DNA of 64,000 nucleotides from Synechococcus sp. PCC 7502 (GTDB taxonomy: Bacteria > Cyanobacteriota > Cyanobacteriia > Pseudanabaenales > Pseudanabaenaceae): contig NC_019702.1 in the NCBI RefSeq assembly GCF_000317085.1, positions 3,316,394-3,380,393 of the forward strand. Direction: 5' to 3'. A model generated the notes under the pieces. That model ran no database searches. It was not told the DNA's origin and saw only the letters and a list, made by a program, of their open reading frames with translations. Positions 44,229 through 53,634 of this stretch are shown one piece after another. The translations under genes and the position numbers were made by a program. The first letter of the stretch is position 1, and each line of letters begins with the position of its first letter.

Positions 44229-45624
44229 AGCCCGGGACAACATTGGGTTGAAACCACATTCTTTGATAAAATCCTGCGATCGAAATGGGTAAGCCTAACC
44301 ACACGGGCATAAAAAATATTTGACAGATAATTACCGCACTCACCGCCCCCGCCCCCAAAGCTTGCCACCAGATTTGACTTTTACTTAAGAGCCAATCAAT
44401 TACCACTGCTAAAGCCATAAAACTAAAGGCCGCAGAACTCATATAGTGATAGATAAATAAACAGCGTCCTACGGCAAACCAAGGTAAATAGTTAGCAGCA
44501 TATCCAATCAAAATATAAATGCCAATATAAATACCGCCTGCACCTCTGCTTATAAAGGCGATCGCCACAATTGCTAAACTCGATAACCACCATAAAATCG
44601 GATTACCCAATGCCTGCACTGCCCGCCAAATTTCTTTACCTGTATCTCCAGTATTGAAATAATAGGCGATCGGACGCATTAACAGGGGCCAACTCGCCGC
44701 ACTGGAACAATAGGGATGAATAGGATGATCGGGTGTGCCAACAGCACTGGGTGAAATATTCCACAAATAAATATTATGGTTACTAATGACAAAATACTTG
44801 GCAAAAGCTCCTAGCCATTCCCAGCCCTGAGCCGTTGGGGCAAATACCTTCAGCACCATCATAACGTGGGGAACCCATTGCAAAATGTAGGCAAAAGCAG
44901 GTAAAAGCACCAAACAGATTAAATATTCATACCATTTTAATTGTAGAAACTTTTTGAGTACTGCCATGTTCGCAAAGGTATTGGGAGCAATCCGTTGGAT
45001 TACTAAGAGTCCAAAAATCAACATATAGGTCATCAGGATAAATCCCAAGCCATTCCACTTAATCCCCGCCGTGGCTCCTAGCATTATTCCGCCGAGGCTG
45101 AGCATGACAGTCCGATTCAAATCCTGCCGTTGTAAGCCTGCAATGAGGAAAATTTGTGAACATAACCCAAAGCAAACCAGAAATACATTCATTAATCCAA
45201 ACCGAGATTCCACCAAAAATAAGCCATCAGCTAAGGTTAAAATCCCTCCGATAATTGCTAATCGGTTGTTATAGGTAAGTCGATACAGCAGCCCCATCAC
45301 CAACACAGGAATGCAGGCACCCAGACAAACTTCAGTAATTCTGTAGCCAATCTCGTTATGCCCAAATATGATAATACCTAAGGCAATAATGTATTTCCCT
45401 AGGGGAGGATGTCCATCATTAGGCGGATTTCCCGCAATATAACCCTCGGCAAATTTGGGAAAGTGGACTTCATCAAATATGGGATAGGGCAGTCGGTTAA
45501 ATTCCCACAGTCGCAAATATAAAGCTATGGCAAAAATTAACAATCCCCAAATAATTAGTTGCCACCTTGCTTTTGATACTTTAATAGACGCTTTACTAGA
45601 TGCACTCGATAAAGATTGGTTCAC
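44215..45624 (-). CDS. PMT-type phospholipid carrier-dependent glycosyltransferase
   Basis: A 469-residue polytopic membrane protein related to protein O-mannosyltransferases (GT39, GT-C fold). The catalytic-type acidic pair is in YPIFDEVHFPKFAEGY after the first helix, followed by NDGHPPLGKYIIALGI, the hallmark H-P-P-[LF]-x-K motif. Ten or so hydrophobic helices follow. It would use a polyprenyl-phosphate sugar to glycosylate protein or lipid on the outer face of the membrane. It is convergent with the frameshifted membrane protein, which is also glycan-related in character. Confidence 0.9.
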   Translation of the reverse strand: MNQSLSSASSKASIKVSKARWQLIIWGLLIFAIALYLRLWEFNRLPYPIFDEVHFPKFAEGYIAGNPPNDGHPPLGKYIIALGIIIFGHNEIGYRITEVCLGACIPVLVMGLLYRLTYNNRLAIIGGILTLADGLFLVESRFGLMNVFLVCFGLCSQIFLIAGLQRQDLNRTVMLSLGGIMLGATAGIKWNGLGFILMTYMLIFGLLVIQRIAPNTFANMAVLKKFLQLKWYEYLICLVLLPAFAYILQWVPHVMMVLKVFAPTAQGWEWLGAFAKYFVISNHNIYLWNISPSAVGTPDHPIHPYCSSAASWPLLMRPIAYYFNTGDTGKEIWRAVQALGNPILWWLSSLAIVAIAFISRGAGGIYIGIYILIGYAANYLPWFAVGRCLFIYHYMSSAAFSFMALAVVIDWLLSKSQIWWQALGAGAVSAVIICQIFFMPVWLGLPISIAGFYQRMWFQPNVVPGFNWI

Positions 45625-45722
45625 GGTAATTTGAATGCTGAATTAAATCTGAATTGAATTAAATTAGGTAATCAGCCCCAATTCTACTGATCTAATGTGA
45701 TGATTTAATGGAAAGATTTTAT

Positions 45723-45767
45723 AAAAAAACTCCGACCTGCTAACAACAAAGTCAGACAAAGTCGGAG
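45723..45767 (-). terminator. rho-independent terminator of petF
   Basis: On the minus strand CTCCGAC/GTCGGAG pairs perfectly over 7 bp (45761-45767 with 45730-45736), with a 24-nt loop, followed by TTTTTTT. It lies 30 bp after the petF stop. Confidence 0.85.
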
Positions 45768-45797
45768 AAACATAAATGAAATGAATAACTAAATGAA

Positions 45798-46097
45798 TTA
45801 GTACAGATTTTCTTCTTGGTGGGTTTTGATGACAAGATCAGATTGAGGATAGGCAACACAAGTTAAAACATAACCTGCTTCAATTTGCTCATCATCAAGG
45901 AAGGATTGGTCAGCTTGATCGACTTCACCTTTTTCAATCTTGCCTGCACAAGAGGAACATGCGCCAGCACGACAGGAATAGGGTAGATCTAGTCCTTGCG
46001 CTTCAGCGACATCGAGAATGTATTCATCATCAGGTACTTCAATAGTAGTATTAAGACCTTCAGCTTCGTTAATCAGTGTGACCTTGTAGGTTGCCAT
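45798..46097 (-). CDS. petF: photosynthetic [2Fe-2S] ferredoxin
   Basis: A 99-residue plant-type ferredoxin that takes electrons from photosystem I to FNR and other acceptors. The start [14 protein letters not shown] at ATG 46097 is the canonical one; a frame extension to 46115 adds six residues that do not belong. Cluster ligands C42-x4-C47-x2-C50-x29-C80 are all present. The acidic C-terminus HQEENLY is typical. AAAGGA lies 11 bp before the ATG. A TATGCT hexamer (46125-46130, minus strand) may be the -10 box. It has its own terminator and is monocistronic. Confidence 0.97.
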   Translation of the reverse strand: MATYKVTLINEAEGLNTTIEVPDDEYILDVAEAQGLDLPYSCRAGACSSCAGKIEKGEVDQADQSFLDDEQIEAGYVLTCVAYPQSDLVIKTHQEENLY

Positions 46098-46425
46098 GTG
46101 TAGTAATCCTTTCAATAACTAGAGAGCATAACTTGGATGAATTAACATTCAGATCAAAAATCTAAATGACTCATTTAAGCTTGCGATCGCATAATAACCC
46201 TATGTATGGGCATAAAGCTAAAAATAATCAAAAGATTTTATCCGTATTTGTTGATTAATAGCAAATTATAGATTTGCACCTATATATGGCTCTAAAGCTT
46301 AGACTGTATGGCTTATAAGAATTTAATACTGGAAATATAGCGAAAAATTTACCGAGAATTTTGCTGTCTGATTCAAAAGTATAATCACCTAGTGAGGTTG
46401 CTATATAAAATTTGAATAAGTAAAT
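46098..46425. other. 328-bp upstream region of petF
   Basis: Non-coding, AT-rich, between the histidine kinase stop and petF. It should hold the petF promoter and a long leader, as is common for highly expressed photosynthesis genes. One HIP1 site at about 46183. No reading frame or RNA fold could be supported. Confidence 0.45.
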
Positions 46426-47631
46426 CTAGGTTTGCTTAATTGGTAAAGTCACCTTAACCCATGCACCGCCAGTTTCGGGATGATTATTAACGCTGATTTT
46501 GCCCTTATGGGATTTAACAATTTGGTAGGCGATCGCTAGCCCCAAACCACTACCATTTTGGTTATATCGTCTATTTTGCGGATTAAGCTGAGGTTGCTCC
46601 GATTGATAGAAGCGATCGAACACATGGGGTAGGGCGGATTCACTAAAGCCACTTCCACAATCAATGATTTCAATCAGTACCGTTTTTGAATTTTCTAGTG
46701 AATCTTGACTCAGATTAACCACAATAGTTTGTAAAGATGGACTATGTTTAATGCCATTGTCTAAGAGATTTAAAAGCAAACGATAGAGTTTAGATTCATC
46801 TGCTTCAAGCATAAATTCACTGGAGCCAATATATTCCAGCTTAATTTGCTTGGATGTTGATAAGGGTTCCAAGCTATGCCATGCACTGTGAATGATTTTA
46901 GCCAAATCCACGGTTTCTAGGTGCATTGCTAAGGGTATTCCCGTATCTATCTTGCCCAGTTCTAAAATATCTTGGACTAGATCGCTAAGGCGTATTGTTT
47001 GCTTAATTAAATTTTCTAGCCAAGGCTTCAGAGCGGGATCAACTTTAGATTCTAAAGACTCGGCAATTAATCTAATTGAGGTGAGAGGCGTTTTTAGATC
47101 ATGTGCCACATCTGCCGCCCAGCGATCACGTTGTTGTGCTAGGGTAACTGCTTCTTGGCGATCTTCAATGAAAATACCCACATGCCCATAACCGAGGGGC
47201 AGACTGTACGCCTTGATCGGAATATCAGCTTTTTCCACAGGATCAATGGGATCATCAACGGTGGGATGAAATATCCATGCTTTTTGGCGGGGTTTATTAG
47301 TATTGCGAGTCTGCTCAATTAATTGATCTAACTCAAAGGAGCGAACTATTTGCAGTAAAAGTTTCCTTTCGGTACCAATGGGCGTAGTCATACCAAGGAG
47401 TTGACGGGCTTGGTGATTGCAAAAATACAGATGGTTTTCTTCATCTACTTGTAAATAACCTTCAGGAGCCTGCTGCATGATCTGCTCCCAAGTCATAATT
47501 TGACGTTCGAGGTTAGCGATCGCCTGACTAGCTAAAGTTTGGGATAAATCTGGTTCGGGTAATCGACGGGAGAAATAAACTACTCCAGCCCCTAGAATAA
47601 ATCCTCCTAAAAATATAATTAACTCCACCAA
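46426..47631 (-). CDS. sensor histidine kinase, PhoR/SphS-like
   Basis: A 401-residue kinase. A single N-terminal hydrophobic segment (about 3-20, LIIFLGGFILGAGVVYF) is followed by a PAS domain (about 45-160; YLQVDEENHLYFCNHQARQLLG). Then the phosphoacceptor H box DVAHDLKTPLTSIRLIAESLE and the ATPase domain with N box LLNLLDNGIKHSP, G1 IEIIDCGSGF and G2 NGSGLGLAIAYQIVK. One anchor plus PAS matches SphS, the phosphate-starvation sensor of cyanobacteria, but its regulator SphR is not adjacent. It starts 28 bp downstream of the large TPR gene on the same strand and may be co-transcribed. Confidence 0.88.
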   Translation of the reverse strand: MVELIIFLGGFILGAGVVYFSRRLPEPDLSQTLASQAIANLERQIMTWEQIMQQAPEGYLQVDEENHLYFCNHQARQLLGMTTPIGTERKLLLQIVRSFELDQLIEQTRNTNKPRQKAWIFHPTVDDPIDPVEKADIPIKAYSLPLGYGHVGIFIEDRQEAVTLAQQRDRWAADVAHDLKTPLTSIRLIAESLESKVDPALKPWLENLIKQTIRLSDLVQDILELGKIDTGIPLAMHLETVDLAKIIHSAWHSLEPLSTSKQIKLEYIGSSEFMLEADESKLYRLLLNLLDNGIKHSPSLQTIVVNLSQDSLENSKTVLIEIIDCGSGFSESALPHVFDRFYQSEQPQLNPQNRRYNQNGSGLGLAIAYQIVKSHKGKISVNNHPETGGAWVKVTLPIKQT

Positions 47632-47659
47632 TTAGGTTCCTCTGTTTTAGATTTCACTG

Positions 47660-50600
47660 TTAAGGCTTTTTCCCGCCTAGTTTTCCCAACATTGAGTCGA
47701 ACCAGTTTTTAGAAGGACGGGGTTTGTTTTTTTGGATCGGTGGATTAATTTGGATGGATAAAGTAGAACCAGCTTCTAAAAGTTGCTGAATGGCACTGTC
47801 ATCTTGCTGGCTGGATTGGACATCAATGGATTTATAGGGATTGGCGGTGAGACTTTTCTGCTCTAAAGCTTCTAGGGTTTCAACAAAATTTGTCCATGTT
47901 CCGATTTCCGTGGGGCGATCGCTATTTTCCTTTTGCAACTTTAAGGATTGCTGATGAAATTCAATGGCACGGGTGTAGTCTCCGAGGGCATTGTAAGCAT
48001 TACCTAAACCCGCAAGGGCATTTGCTTGGGAACGGCGATCACTAATCTCTTGGGCAACTTCTAACCACTGTCGATAAAACTCTACGGCTTTACTATACTG
48101 TCCTAGGGCGTTATGGCTATTACCTAAACCTCCGAAGGCATTACCTTGCTGAGAGCGATCGCCAATTTCTTGGGCAATATGCAGCCATTGTTGATAAAAA
48201 TGAATTGCTTGGGGATATTTACCAAGGGCATAGTTAGTATTACCAAGATCGCCTAAGGCATTAGCTTCTCCTTGGCGGTTACCAATCTTCTGAGATAGTA
48301 CTAGACATCTCAGGTACTGCTCGGAGGCGGGTAAGTACTGCCCCAGGGTGTAGTAGGTACGTCCCAAATTACTGGAGGCTTTTGCCTGTAACATTAAATC
48401 ATCAATTTTTTGAGCAATTTCCAAGGAACGGGCATGGAGTTCGATGGCTTGGGTATATTGTCCGAGCACAAAAAATGCTGAACCTAAACCGCTTAGGGAA
48501 CTGGCTTCGGAACGGCGATCGCTAATGGATCGGGCAATTTCTAAGCATTGTTGATAGGCTTGAATAGCTTGGGGATATTGACCAATGGCAAAAAAAGCAT
48601 TACCTAAATTACCTAAGGAGTTTGCCTCTCCCTTGGCATCGCTCATTTTGCGTTTAATTTCGATCCACTGTTGATGAAATTCGATCGCTTGAGCGTATTT
48701 AGTATTAACAAGAGAACTCAGATTACTACTGCGATTTAGGCTGGATAGGCTGGCAGAGCGATCGCCCATATCTTTTTTTAGATCAATCCATTGTTCGTAA
48801 AACTTTAAGGCTTGGGCATAGTATCCCAACTGATCTAACACCTGTCCTAAACTATGGAGGCAATACGCCTGTTGATTAAGATCACCAAGTTCTTTGGCAA
48901 TACTCAGGGACTGTTTATAAAGCTCCATTGCTTCTTGGTATTGTCCAATGGTGTTATAGGCATTACCGAGATTTCTAAGGGCGATCGCCTTTTGTTCGGA
49001 ATGATCTAGACTAACTTCCCAAGCCTGCTCGTAGAACTGAATTGCTTTCACAAATTTACCCAAGGAGGTTTGGACATTTCCTAACCCAATCAGGGACTTT
49101 GCTTGCCGATGGCGATCACTAGTTTTTAAGGATAGTTTTAATGCCTTGTCATAGAGACCCACCGCCTCTTTGTATTGTCCTAGGGAATTATGGGCGTTAC
49201 CGAGATTAATTAAACATTCTGGCTCCAGATCATGATCGGTAAATATTTCTAGTGCCTGTTGATGATAGCTAATTGCTTCTTTATACTGCCCGAGGCGATC
49301 GCTGCAAATTCCCAAACCGATCAGACACTTACCCCGTTGCTCAAGTTGATCTGGCTCTAGGGCTAAGCATTCTTGGTAATTCGTTTTAGCCTCAGCATAC
49401 TGTCCTAAAATTTGTAAGGTATGTGCTAAATGTTCTAAGGAATTTGCCCGCAGGTTTTGATATTTATCTTGATTGGCAATGAGATTAAGATGAATCCGAG
49501 CCAGTTCGATCGCCTTGGCATATTGTTTGACTTGTTTATAAGCATCAGCGATCATCGGTAGCCCATGAATTTGGGATTGAGTATCCTTTAACTCCCTTGC
49601 CAACCCTAAGTAGCGCTCATAATATTCCAAGCTATGGATATATTCCCCCTGCCTAGCATAGAGATTACCAATCCCTAAAAGGTTTTGGAGTTCAAGGGAG
49701 CGATCGCCCAATTTAACCGCAATTTCTAAGGACTCTTGATAGTAGGCTAAGACCTGTGACCATAGTTCGGGATTATTTTTAGCAAGAACAGAAGCCAAGG
49801 CATATAGGCACTGCGCCCGATCTGGTTGGGATGCTGGATCATTCTTCTTCCCTAAAATATCTAGCCACAGTTGAAATAAAGGAATTGCCTGAGCGTATTT
49901 TTGCAGAGCAGTATAGGCATTACCCAATCCCATTAACACTGCCCCAAACTCAGGGCGATCGGATTTAATCTCCTGCCACGCACTTAATAAAGGCTGCAAT
50001 AGGCTAATGCGCTGAATATATTTGCCCTCCGAATCCAAATATTTATCCACACATTGATTGGTACCATCTTGAATTAAATAAAATCCTCGATAATATTCCC
50101 CTAGGGCGCAGCAATGCTCAAAAATTCCCACATAGGGTTGAATATCCTGATCGCTTTCCCACTCCACATAGGGCTTAGTCTGTGTCCATAAATATTTAAT
50201 AATTTGTTCATGGTAAGGTTTAGCATCAGCAATGGTAATAAATTCCCGAATGTGCGGCTCACAATAAAAATAATTCTGTCCCAATTGCCGCAGCAAGCCT
50301 AATTTTTCTAACTTTTGCAACTCCGTAATTTCTATGGATTCGCCATTACTCTCAAATGCCCAAATCCCCTGCATATCCTGAATATAGAAGGGGTGGCGAT
50401 AAATACTGGCATAAATTAATAACTGCCGTAGTTTTGGTAATAACCGCTTAAAGCTGCGTTCAAATACCTGACGGGGAGCGATCGCTTTATTATTGCCGTG
50501 AGATTGAGAGTAACTTAAATCAAAAATCTTGCCATATCTTGCCAAGTAGCGAATCTGGGGAATTTGTTCTTCGGTTTTTAGTAAACTTGCCGCCAAAGTT

Positions 50601-51427
50601 AGAGATAGAAGGTTCCCGCCCACAAGTTGTCCAAAGGTTTCTAAATCTTGGCGATCGCCTAATATGCCCTTTGCACTTAAAAAATCTGCTGCTAGTGAAG
50701 GACTAAGGGATTCTGAAAGTTTTAATTCAGGTATTAATGCTAATTCTGACTTTAAAGAATGACAACTGGTGACTATTATCTTACTGGTTATTTTGCTAGT
50801 TGATTGAGATGCTATATCCTGCGAAACTTGGAGAAAATCTAGCCAAAACTCCCGTTGACTACTTTGGTCTATTTTGGTAATAACAATCAAACAGGGATGG
50901 GCTTGAATTAGATCAACTAAGGTGGCAATTAGGTGATGATCAGGAGTAATTAATAATTTTTCGGAGGTGGTTAAATGAGCGATCGCCCACCGAGCAAAAT
51001 CCGTAAAACTATATATATCCGCATCCACCCAAAACTTAGTACCTTCATGGGCTTGAAACCATGTGATCAATGCCGACAGATCGATCACATCAGTTACGAT
51101 AGTCAAATTCTGGTTTGCTAGGGCTAAATCCAAACTTGCGGGGATTAAAATCCGTTCAAAATTCTGGTTAACATTCAGGGAAGGCGGATTAATAAAATTT
51201 GGTAAAACCTCAAATTCTGCTACTTCTAACCTTTCTGCCTCATCTTCTGATTGATCTTGATCTACAACTTCAGAGCTAATGACTTGAGCCAAAGACCCCT
51301 CAACCAAATCCGCCAATGCTTCCCAACTAGCAATCTGCTCTAGGTCAAATTTCTCATCAATGGGTGGTAATGGCTCCAAACTAGGGCTGAGGTTTTGTGG
51401 TTGTACTTGCTCACTTACATTTGCCAT
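47660..51427 (-). CDS. STAND-like/TPR protein with degenerate P-loop
   Basis: A 1255-residue protein starting at ATG 51427 (MANVSEQ, AGGA 6 bp upstream). The N-terminal 400 residues follow the NB-ARC/STAND layout: GTKFWVDADIYSFTDFARW, a Walker-B-like strand PCLIVITKIDQ, SKIIVTSCHSL, GNLLSLTLAASLL (the GLPL position), and a winged-helix region ending YCEPHIREFI. The place of the P-loop reads VTDVIDLSALITWF, with no G-x4-GK[ST]. About 15-18 TPRs follow (about 490-1190), most with GLGNAYxxLGQYxxAI consensus. The C-terminus is basic. It is probably a signalling scaffold that no longer hydrolyses NTP; this is an inference. Confidence 0.85.
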   Translation of the reverse strand: MANVSEQVQPQNLSPSLEPLPPIDEKFDLEQIASWEALADLVEGSLAQVISSEVVDQDQSEDEAERLEVAEFEVLPNFINPPSLNVNQNFERILIPASLDLALANQNLTIVTDVIDLSALITWFQAHEGTKFWVDADIYSFTDFARWAIAHLTTSEKLLITPDHHLIATLVDLIQAHPCLIVITKIDQSSQREFWLDFLQVSQDIASQSTSKITSKIIVTSCHSLKSELALIPELKLSESLSPSLAADFLSAKGILGDRQDLETFGQLVGGNLLSLTLAASLLKTEEQIPQIRYLARYGKIFDLSYSQSHGNNKAIAPRQVFERSFKRLLPKLRQLLIYASIYRHPFYIQDMQGIWAFESNGESIEITELQKLEKLGLLRQLGQNYFYCEPHIREFITIADAKPYHEQIIKYLWTQTKPYVEWESDQDIQPYVGIFEHCCALGEYYRGFYLIQDGTNQCVDKYLDSEGKYIQRISLLQPLLSAWQEIKSDRPEFGAVLMGLGNAYTALQKYAQAIPLFQLWLDILGKKNDPASQPDRAQCLYALASVLAKNNPELWSQVLAYYQESLEIAVKLGDRSLELQNLLGIGNLYARQGEYIHSLEYYERYLGLARELKDTQSQIHGLPMIADAYKQVKQYAKAIELARIHLNLIANQDKYQNLRANSLEHLAHTLQILGQYAEAKTNYQECLALEPDQLEQRGKCLIGLGICSDRLGQYKEAISYHQQALEIFTDHDLEPECLINLGNAHNSLGQYKEAVGLYDKALKLSLKTSDRHRQAKSLIGLGNVQTSLGKFVKAIQFYEQAWEVSLDHSEQKAIALRNLGNAYNTIGQYQEAMELYKQSLSIAKELGDLNQQAYCLHSLGQVLDQLGYYAQALKFYEQWIDLKKDMGDRSASLSSLNRSSNLSSLVNTKYAQAIEFHQQWIEIKRKMSDAKGEANSLGNLGNAFFAIGQYPQAIQAYQQCLEIARSISDRRSEASSLSGLGSAFFVLGQYTQAIELHARSLEIAQKIDDLMLQAKASSNLGRTYYTLGQYLPASEQYLRCLVLSQKIGNRQGEANALGDLGNTNYALGKYPQAIHFYQQWLHIAQEIGDRSQQGNAFGGLGNSHNALGQYSKAVEFYRQWLEVAQEISDRRSQANALAGLGNAYNALGDYTRAIEFHQQSLKLQKENSDRPTEIGTWTNFVETLEALEQKSLTANPYKSIDVQSSQQDDSAIQQLLEAGSTLSIQINPPIQKNKPRPSKNWFDSMLGKLGGKKP

Positions 51428-51541
51428 AGGATTCCTATTTCGTACCCCAAGATTAGCAGAACCAGTCAAAATCTGGATCAAATTTGACTAGTCACAATCA
51501 TACAACTGACTATTATGCTCAGCACATTAATTGCAGCTTAT

Positions 51542-52207
51542 TTAGGTATTTTCCAAAAGAGTTTTCAACCGATGGGGATCGCCTTGATCAATGACTCGAC
51601 CGTGACTAAGTAAAAATGCTCCATCCGCATAATCAAGTTCATCTAAACGATGGGTAACCCAAAGGGCTGTAAGCGATCGCTCCTTCACTAAATGCCTTAC
51701 CTCAGCTACTAATGCCCCTTGACTATCTCGATCTAAAAGTGCCGTAGGCTCATCTAATAATAAAACCTGTGATTTACGGGCGATCGCCCCCGCAATTGCT
51801 ACCCGTTGTTTTTGACCGCCACTGAGGGCATAAATGGGACGGCGTTGATAGTTTTGCAAATCCACAGCAGCCAAAGCATCCTGCACTCGTGCTTTCGTCT
51901 CACTAAAGGAAAGATGCTCATCTACCAACCCAAAAGCAACATCGGCTCCGACCGTAGGCATCACCAGTTGATGATCGGGATTTTGGAATACAAACCCCAC
52001 AGGGGAATTAATAGTAATAGTTCCCCCATCCAGCTTTAGTAATCCCGCTAAAACTTTGAGTAAAGTTGATTTACCACTGCCATTAGCTCCCAGCAGCATC
52101 CAAAACTGCCCCTTAGGTACATCTAAGCTACATTTATCTAAAACTACGGTGCCATCTGCCCAGCAAAACCTTAAATCCGTAGCAATAATGTCACTAGTAG
52201 CGACCAA
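51542..52207 (-). CDS. ABC transporter ATP-binding protein, CbiO/EcfA-like
   Basis: A 221-residue ABC ATPase with all motifs: Walker A LGANGSGKSTLLK, Q-loop VFQNPDHQLVMPTV, signature YALSGGQKQRVAIAGA, Walker B VLLLDEPTALLDRDS and the H-loop VTHRLDE. The Q-loop context QNPDHQ is typical of energy-coupling-factor (ECF) ATPases for vitamin or metal uptake. No transmembrane T- or S-component is adjacent, so the transporter is incomplete here. It overlaps the UPF0367 gene by 14 bp. Confidence 0.92.
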   Translation of the reverse strand: MVATSDIIATDLRFCWADGTVVLDKCSLDVPKGQFWMLLGANGSGKSTLLKVLAGLLKLDGGTITINSPVGFVFQNPDHQLVMPTVGADVAFGLVDEHLSFSETKARVQDALAAVDLQNYQRRPIYALSGGQKQRVAIAGAIARKSQVLLLDEPTALLDRDSQGALVAEVRHLVKERSLTALWVTHRLDELDYADGAFLLSHGRVIDQGDPHRLKTLLENT

Positions 52208-52451
52208 AACCTACCCCTGTTACCGATGCTGAGGAATTCTTTTCAGAAACCTGTACCCCAGAAATTTGCTCTGTAAGTAAAGCAACCTTTTTTTCTAATT
52301 GCTTATCACAGGTTAGCTGCAACACTCTAGGATTTCCAGATTCTAGTGCCTCTATAATAAAATTTACTAGTGCGAAGGCATCATCTTTTTCCTTGCGTTC
52401 AACGGTTACAGGTATGGGATTACCCTTTAGAGATAGCTCAATTGCAAACAT
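52194..52451 (-). CDS. UPF0367 family protein
   Basis: An 85-residue conserved cyanobacterial protein of unknown function. It begins MFAIELSLKGNPIPVTVERKE and contains LQLTCDKQLEKKVALLTEQISGVQV, the pattern of UPF0367. The C-terminal tail is short and serine-rich. It overlaps the downstream ABC ATPase gene by 14 bp, so the two are translated together. Confidence 0.88.
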   Translation of the reverse strand: MFAIELSLKGNPIPVTVERKEKDDAFALVNFIIEALESGNPRVLQLTCDKQLEKKVALLTEQISGVQVSEKNSSASVTGVGFGRY

Positions 52452-52598
52452 TTAGATTTGGTTACTTATTTTTTTATGCTGATACCTCTAGTATGCCAGT
52501 GCTTAGGGTTTTTCATCAAGATTTGTCTAAATCTAATTAATCCAATTACAGCTATAGCAAGTCTCAATATAATATTTCCTTAAGTTTATGGAGTTTTT

Positions 52599-53063
52599 AT
52601 GTTAGCAAATTTACTTAAACATCAACTTGGCTTGAAGTTATTAGTACTATTAGGTTTAATTGCAGTGTCCCCAGTGCGGGCAGAGACTTGTCACCCTTTG
52701 AATGTAATTGGTGGAGACGGTGTTAAGGTGCGAAAAACTGTGTCACCCATCAGTACCTTAGTAACCAATAATAACTGGAATACTGATTTTGCAGTTTCGG
52801 GTGGAGTTATCTTTAATCGCTATGTCGCTACAGTTATCCCAGAGAATAATGCCAACTACGACCTTAAGCTGATTTTGAAGTTTAGCGATAATACCACCAG
52901 CGAGTTTTACAATAAAAGCAATGTTGCAGTCAAAGTTAACAAGCCAGTAACAATGGTCGGTGAACCTCGTTCCCAAACTGAACCTTACCAAATTAATGTT
53001 TTTGTCGGTGGTATCAATGCGATCGGTAATACCTATACTGTCTCGGTAATTGGTTGTCGCTAA
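52599..53063 (+). CDS. hypothetical secreted protein with two cysteines
   Basis: A 154-residue protein with a clear signal peptide (about 1-29: LGLKLLVLLGLIAVSPVRAE). The mature part is beta-rich and asparagine/threonine-rich. One cysteine lies near the mature N-terminus (ETCHPL) and one at the C-terminus (VIGCR), which could form a disulfide closing the domain. No family recognised. A small beta-sandwich periplasmic or cell-surface protein is likely. Confidence 0.78.
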   Translation: MLANLLKHQLGLKLLVLLGLIAVSPVRAETCHPLNVIGGDGVKVRKTVSPISTLVTNNNWNTDFAVSGGVIFNRYVATVIPENNANYDLKLILKFSDNTTSEFYNKSNVAVKVNKPVTMVGEPRSQTEPYQINVFVGGINAIGNTYTVSVIGCR

Positions 53064-53085
53064 TCAAACTGATTTTAAGATCAAC

Positions 53086-53538
53086 TTAAAGCACCTTATG
53101 GGTATGGGAGTGCTGTTTAACATTGTCTTCAGTATTTACAACTCGTTCAGCGTTAAGTACCCGTTTTTTATCCAAAGAGAAATTAAACTTGCTATAGGTT
53201 TCCCCAATGGGAATAAACTGCTTTGATGCTGGACGATTTTTATAGGTTCGAGCCGCAGCGATCGCCCGTTCGGCAAATTCGTTACAAATCTGGACATCTT
53301 GGTTAAATAAACTGGGAAGAGTTACAGAGCCATCTTCTTTTAAAACTTCACCAATACTAGTACTGTAAGCCAACTCATAAGACGTGGGAATCTGTTTCCA
53401 AATTGCTTCCAAGGCGGCGGAGGGAATTGGTTCCACAACTTTAACCTTTAATACTTCACCATCGGACTTAATAAAACAATTAGCTATGCCCAGGACAATA
53501 TAATCGGCAGGCTCAAGCTCTGGGGCATTTTTATACAT
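53086..53538 (-). CDS. conserved hypothetical protein
   Basis: A 150-residue soluble protein, MYKNAPELEPADYIVLGIANCF..., with a mixed alpha/beta N-terminal domain (ADYIVLGIANCFIKSDGEVLKVKVVEPIPSA split here by notation) and a basic C-terminal region. I do not recognise the family, though its style is that of conserved cyanobacterial proteins. It converges with the secreted-protein gene, 22 bp apart, and is divergent from the HD-domain gene. Confidence 0.72.
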   Translation of the reverse strand: MYKNAPELEPADYIVLGIANCFIKSDGEVLKVKVVEPIPSAALEAIWKQIPTSYELAYSTSIGEVLKEDGSVTLPSLFNQDVQICNEFAERAIAAARTYKNRPASKQFIPIGETYSKFNFSLDKKRVLNAERVVNTEDNVKQHSHTHKVL

Positions 53539-53634
53539 AGATTCTTTAAAATTCGGTTATTCAAAATTAGTCAGTCAAAATTAATTCAAAAACTAGTTAA
53601 ATTATTATATGACTATTACCCAACCGCATAAATT

